A stretch of DNA of 35,072 bases from Gemmatimonadota bacterium. Lineage in GTDB: Bacteria > Gemmatimonadota > Gemmatimonadetes > Longimicrobiales > Gaopeijiaceae. The notes under the pieces are model-generated. The model worked only from the letters and a program-made list of their open reading frames with translations, was not told where the DNA came from and did no database searches. The stretch spans positions 1-35,072 of the forward strand of contig QJYK01000112.1 of assembly GCA_003248075.1 (NCBI GenBank), written 5' to 3'. The position numbers and the translations under genes are program-made. Shown one piece after another: positions 32,015-35,072 of this stretch. Each line of letters starts with the position of its first letter. Position 1 is the stretch's first letter.

Positions 32015-34480
32015 CTACCCCTCCCGATCGCTGACGGGGGCGACGGTCCGGGGGAGGGTGGCTCGCTGCTTCTGGAAAGCGCCGCTGCCGATGACGCCCA
32101 GGATGAAAGCCGACATCCGGTAGCCCTGCGTCGCAGCGTCGCGCACGATGGCGCGCACGGTCGGCTGGTCGAAATACTCGACCCTGCGGCCCAGCGCATA
32201 CGTCATCAGGTTCTCGGTGAACGAGCGCAGCAACGGCTCCGGACGCGCAAGCAGGGCAGCCCGCAGGTCGGCCGGGGACCCGATCGGCGTTCCATCGTAC
32301 AGCTCGCCGCGTGTATCCAACGGGGCGCCATTCTCGCGGATACGCCACTTTCCGGTACCGTCGAAGTTGTCGAGCGCGAGCCCGATGGGGTCCATGAAGC
32401 GGTGGCAGGAATTACAGGTCGGATTGGCCCTGTGCGCCTCCATACGCTCACGAGTTGTCAGGACGCGCCCCTCGACCGACTCGGCGGTCTCCTCCAGGTC
32501 GGGCACGCCCGGTGGAGGCGGTGGTGGTGGCGTGCCCAACAGGACCTCCATCACCCACTTTCCACGCAGCACCGGCGACGTCCGGCCGGGGTGCGACGTG
32601 AGCGTGAGGACGCTGCCGTGGCCCAGAAGCCCCCGACGGGAGTCGTCGGGATAGGTCACCCGCTGGAACGCGTCTCCCGCGACCCCCTCGATCCCATAAT
32701 GCTCGGCGAGCGTCTGGTTCACGAACGTGAAGTTCGCCGTATAGAGCTCCAGAGCGCTCCGGTCGTCACGGACGAGGCTGTTGAAGAACAGCTCCGTCTC
32801 GGAGCGCATCGCGCTGGCGAGCTGGAGATGGTAGTCGGGCTGCAGCCGTACGTCCGGATGGATCTTGTCCAGGTCCTGCAAGCGGAGCCACTGGCCCGCG
32901 AAACGCGCGCCCAGCGCTTCCGCCTTCGGGTCCCTCAACATCCGGCGCGCCTGTCGCTCAAGCTCATCGCCTCCGCTGAGCGCGCCCTCTTCGGCCACAC
33001 GGGAGAGCTCTTCGTCCGGAGGCCCTCCCCACAGGAAGTACGAGAGCCGCGAAGCCAGATCGACGCCGGACACCGGGTAGACCTCCCCGGGCCGGACCAT
33101 CGCCGGCGGCTCCTCGAAGCGGAATACGAAGTGAGGGCTCGACAGGATCGCCTCGAGGGCGGATCGCACTCCCTGCTCGAAGCCGCCCTCGGCCGCGCCG
33201 ACCTCCCAGAAGCCCATCAGGGCCGCGGTCTCGTCGCCCTGCACGGGCCTCCGGAAGGCCTCGCGCGCGAGGGTCGCGACGATGCGCTCGGCGCAGCGTC
33301 GCTCCTCGGAGGGGGCCGTGGGAACGCAGGACAGCACCCTCCGTCGGCTGGGCGAGTCGGACACCCCCCGGGCGTTCCACGGCCCGGCGATCACCAGATC
33401 TCGAAGGTGCGGAAGGGACATCACGCCATAGGTGCCGGCGATCGCCGTGCTCGCCAGCGACCAGTCGTGCGGAGATACGAGATCCTGGACGGGACCCTCC
33501 GCAGCTCGTAGGAACGCCGCGCTCACCCGTCGCTGACCCGAGCGCACCAAGATCGGAGGGGTGCGCAGCTCGACCCCGTTCGGGTCGGAGACGTGCATCC
33601 AGCGGTCGATGTCCAGGAGCGCGACACGTTCGCCGTCGATCGAGATCTCGAGCTGCTCCGGCACCTCGGCGGAGTTCAGTGCCGAGCGACCGTTGCCCAC
33701 CATCGCGCCCGTCGTCTCGTGGTGGAACGAGACGCGGAAGACGTACTCTCCGTCGGCCACGAAGGTGTGCAGGACCGACGTGCCGCCCCTCGTGCCGAAC
33801 GGGGCGCCCTCCGCGCGCTCCATCTGCGAGGCCCAGCGCGGCACCGAGTACTGCTTTTCCGCCGGTGCCGCCCCGGTGTATCCGAGGGCGAGACGGCTGA
33901 TCTCGGCGGCCGCGGTCAGGTAGGCGTCGAGGAGCGTGGGCGAGAGGAGCTGTGCATCCGCGATGTTGTCGAAGTTCGCGCTCTTGGTGTCCAGCGGGAG
34001 ATAGTCACCGGCGTCGACCTCGAGATCCAGGAGGTCCCGGATCGAGCGCTCGTACTCGGCGCGGTTCAGACGCTGGAAGGGCCGGCCTCCCGGATCGGGG
34101 TGCTCTGCCGCGAAGCGGTCGAGCCGGGCTTCCAGCGCGACGGCGAGGGCCGTGAGTGAGTCGCCACCGGGCCGATCCGTCCCCGGCGGGGGCATCATTC
34201 CCGCCCTCAGCTTGCGGATCATGCGCTCGGCGATCTCGGCGGATTCCGGGGTCGCCTCGGGTCGCTGGGCGTCGAAACGTTCCAGCGACAGGTTCCCTCG
34301 CAGCCTCCGGTCGTTGTGGCACCGGACGCAGTACTCCTGGACGACTGCGTTGGGATCGTCGGCCACGGCCGCGCCGCGGACCACCGGCGCCGTGGCCCCT
34401 GGCGGAGGGTTCGCGGCGCCCGGGGCCTGCATGGCCAGGGCGACGCCGGCCGCACAAAGGGCGGCGGGAAGGTGCTTCAT
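32015..34480 (-). CDS. DUF1592-family (PSD) diheme c-type cytochrome-like exported protein (copy 2)
   Basis: This 821-residue paralogue of the protein at 23249-25747 has a signal peptide (MKHLPAALCAAGVALAMQAPGAA). The same domains follow in order: CVRCH (51-55), GMMPPPG, RLNRAEYERSIRDLL, TKSANFDNIAD, SPHFVFRFE, DLASRLSYFLW, RRGLLGHGSVL, CNSCHRFMDPIG (689-693) and FTENLMTYALGRRVEYFD. A region of about 20 extra residues (HHETTGAMVGNGRSALNSAEV) sits in the middle domain relative to copy 1. Two CxxCH motifs imply two hemes. The ATG at 34480 gives the signal peptide directly; no clear Shine-Dalgarno was seen. It heads the module of exonuclease, DUF1552-family, ankyrin and amidase genes. Confidence 0.92.
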   Translation of the reverse strand: MKHLPAALCAAGVALAMQAPGAANPPPGATAPVVRGAAVADDPNAVVQEYCVRCHNDRRLRGNLSLERFDAQRPEATPESAEIAERMIRKLRAGMMPPPGTDRPGGDSLTALAVALEARLDRFAAEHPDPGGRPFQRLNRAEYERSIRDLLDLEVDAGDYLPLDTKSANFDNIADAQLLSPTLLDAYLTAAAEISRLALGYTGAAPAEKQYSVPRWASQMERAEGAPFGTRGGTSVLHTFVADGEYVFRVSFHHETTGAMVGNGRSALNSAEVPEQLEISIDGERVALLDIDRWMHVSDPNGVELRTPPILVRSGQRRVSAAFLRAAEGPVQDLVSPHDWSLASTAIAGTYGVMSLPHLRDLVIAGPWNARGVSDSPSRRRVLSCVPTAPSEERRCAERIVATLAREAFRRPVQGDETAALMGFWEVGAAEGGFEQGVRSALEAILSSPHFVFRFEEPPAMVRPGEVYPVSGVDLASRLSYFLWGGPPDEELSRVAEEGALSGGDELERQARRMLRDPKAEALGARFAGQWLRLQDLDKIHPDVRLQPDYHLQLASAMRSETELFFNSLVRDDRSALELYTANFTFVNQTLAEHYGIEGVAGDAFQRVTYPDDSRRGLLGHGSVLTLTSHPGRTSPVLRGKWVMEVLLGTPPPPPPPGVPDLEETAESVEGRVLTTRERMEAHRANPTCNSCHRFMDPIGLALDNFDGTGKWRIRENGAPLDTRGELYDGTPIGSPADLRAALLARPEPLLRSFTENLMTYALGRRVEYFDQPTVRAIVRDAATQGYRMSAFILGVIGSGAFQKQRATLPRTVAPVSDREG

Positions 34481-34639
34481 GACGGCAGGTTAGTGCCCGC
34501 CCGGCTGGCGGGCCAGCGCTTTCACCGGCACCGTCGCGCCAGCCGGCACCTCGGGAGGGGGCGTGCTCCCCGGACGGGGCTTCACCATCTTGGTGGCCTG
34601 GCTCGCCGTCTTCTTCCCCCCTCCCCGTCCAGGAGCGTC

Positions 34640-34981
34640 ATGACGAACGCCGATTACTCGCCCCGCGAGCGCCTCTGGCTCTGGCTCGTGGCAGGCGTCG
34701 GCCTGGTGGGGATCAACGGAGCGTTCCTGGTGGGCCTCGCGACCCCGGGCACGCTCACGGCCGCGTTGGGCAACCCGATCGCCGCAGCCTTCATGGCGGA
34801 GGCGCTCATCCTCGTGGCCCTCATGGCCTACCTTCTCGCCAGGTGGAACGTCGCCAGGCTGCGATGGCCCTGGCTGGTGGTGCTGTCCCTCTTCGGCGGG
34901 CTGGCCTTCGCGATCCCGTTCGTGATCCTCTGGGGCCGACCCGGAGCCGCGTCCGGAGACCCCGTATCCAACACTCCTTGA
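34640..34981 (+). CDS. Small membrane protein of unknown function
   Basis: This 113-residue protein has three hydrophobic segments, at about 12-33 (LWLWLVAGVGLVGINGAFLVGL), 47-66 (IAAAFMAEALILVALMAYLL) and 76-97 (WPWLVVLSLFGGLAFAIPFVIL). Positively charged residues lie between the second and third. No family was recognised with confidence. The ATG at 34640 has AGGAG four bases upstream, which fixes the start; the frame is open further upstream but that sequence is Pro/Arg-rich and not membrane-like. It is divergent from the DUF1592 copy 2 gene. A promoter for the next gene overlaps its stop codon. Confidence 0.75.
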   Translation: MTNADYSPRERLWLWLVAGVGLVGINGAFLVGLATPGTLTAALGNPIAAAFMAEALILVALMAYLLARWNVARLRWPWLVVLSLFGGLAFAIPFVILWGRPGAASGDPVSNTP

Positions 34982-35014
34982 GGATGATGACAGCGTAAGG
35001 TAAGCTATCGCTGT
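34978..35014 (+). promoter_or_regulatory. Sigma70-like promoter overlapped by a dyad
   Basis: TTGAGG (34978-34983) and TAAGCT (35001-35006) are spaced by exactly 17 bases. A dyad ACAGCG (34990-34995) and CGCTGT (35009-35014) spans the spacer and the -10 box, an arrangement expected of an operator that blocks RNA polymerase. It lies 23 bases before the next ATG. Confidence 0.45.
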
Positions 35015-35036
35015 TAGGGTCATTCCAGGGGAAGCC

Positions 35037-35072
35037 ATGGGCAGCACACAGCGGCGGGCACGCGCCACCGCG
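35037..35072 (+). CDS. Start of a gene cut by the right edge
   Basis: ATG at 35037 is preceded by AGGGGA with a good spacer and opens MGSTQRRARATA, running off the window. The basic N-terminus and the upstream operator-like dyad would suit a TetR-type autoregulated repressor, but twelve codons are not enough to say. Confidence 0.5.
   Translation, partial: MGSTQRRARATA

Noticed and set aside
34490-34588. Small minus-strand frame MVKPRPGSTPPP... (32 codons) ending 9 bases before the DUF1592 copy 2 start
   Set aside because: GC at third positions is high, but the ATG lacks a ribosome binding site and the peptide is low-complexity Pro-rich. It could be real but cannot be supported.
1-35072. tRNA, rRNA, CRISPR arrays, integrase or transposase genes
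   Set aside because: Read through by eye on both strands; none was recognised. A covariance-model scan would be needed to exclude a tRNA fully.

Overview
The window is about 35 kb of high-GC bacterial chromosome with short intergenic spaces, frequent GTG and TTG starts and many 4-base GTGA or TTGA gene overlaps. The gene content fits an uncultured-type Gemmatimonadota or a related Acidobacteriota or Planctomycetota-like lineage: paired diheme DUF1592-family and DUF1552-family proteins, exported ankyrin proteins, a choice-of-anchor V heme protein and a Vgb-like propeller. This taxonomic guess is inference. No rRNA, tRNA, CRISPR array or transposase gene was recognised.

Region 1 (about 1-11,530, all minus strand). 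Read in the direction of transcription it holds gcvH, gcvP, a metallo-beta-lactamase-fold hydrolase, a LipM/LplA-type lipoyl-pathway acyltransferase, and a complete peptide-type ABC importer (binding lipoprotein, two permeases, two ATPases). gcvH, gcvP and the acyltransferase form a plausible glycine-cleavage and lipoylation set, with no gcvT in view. The 437-base gap between the binding-protein gene and the permeases holds a mosaic of inverted repeats.

Region 2 (about 11,670-17,330, plus strand). An eIF2B/MtnA-family isomerase-like protein, an acyl-CoA dehydrogenase, a TatA/E protein, a TrmJ-like RNA methyltransferase, a GAF-GAF-GGDEF diguanylate cyclase and a HisN-like phosphatase follow one another.

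Region 3 (about 17,370-21,310, both strands). A Vgb-like propeller gene overlaps the gene of an exported heme-motif protein. A membrane protein gene precedes a secreted protein made of three 60-residue helix-hairpin-helix units. A lipoprotein gene that apparently starts at CTG follows.

Region 4 (about 21,330-34,480). This is the most distinctive part. Two related modules are encoded on the minus strand: DUF1592-family diheme protein plus ankyrin protein (21,327-25,747), and DUF1592-family protein, 5'-3' exonuclease, DUF1552-family Tat protein, ankyrin protein and amidase (26,556-34,480). A cupredoxin lipoprotein lies between them on the plus strand. Both ankyrin proteins end in the same tail, LGSKNNHxCxxC, and carry homopolymer tracts in the linker between two ankyrin blocks. 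This looks like a cell-envelope redox system of unknown function.

The right edge holds a small membrane protein gene and the first codons of a gene preceded by a sigma70-like promoter overlapped by a dyad.
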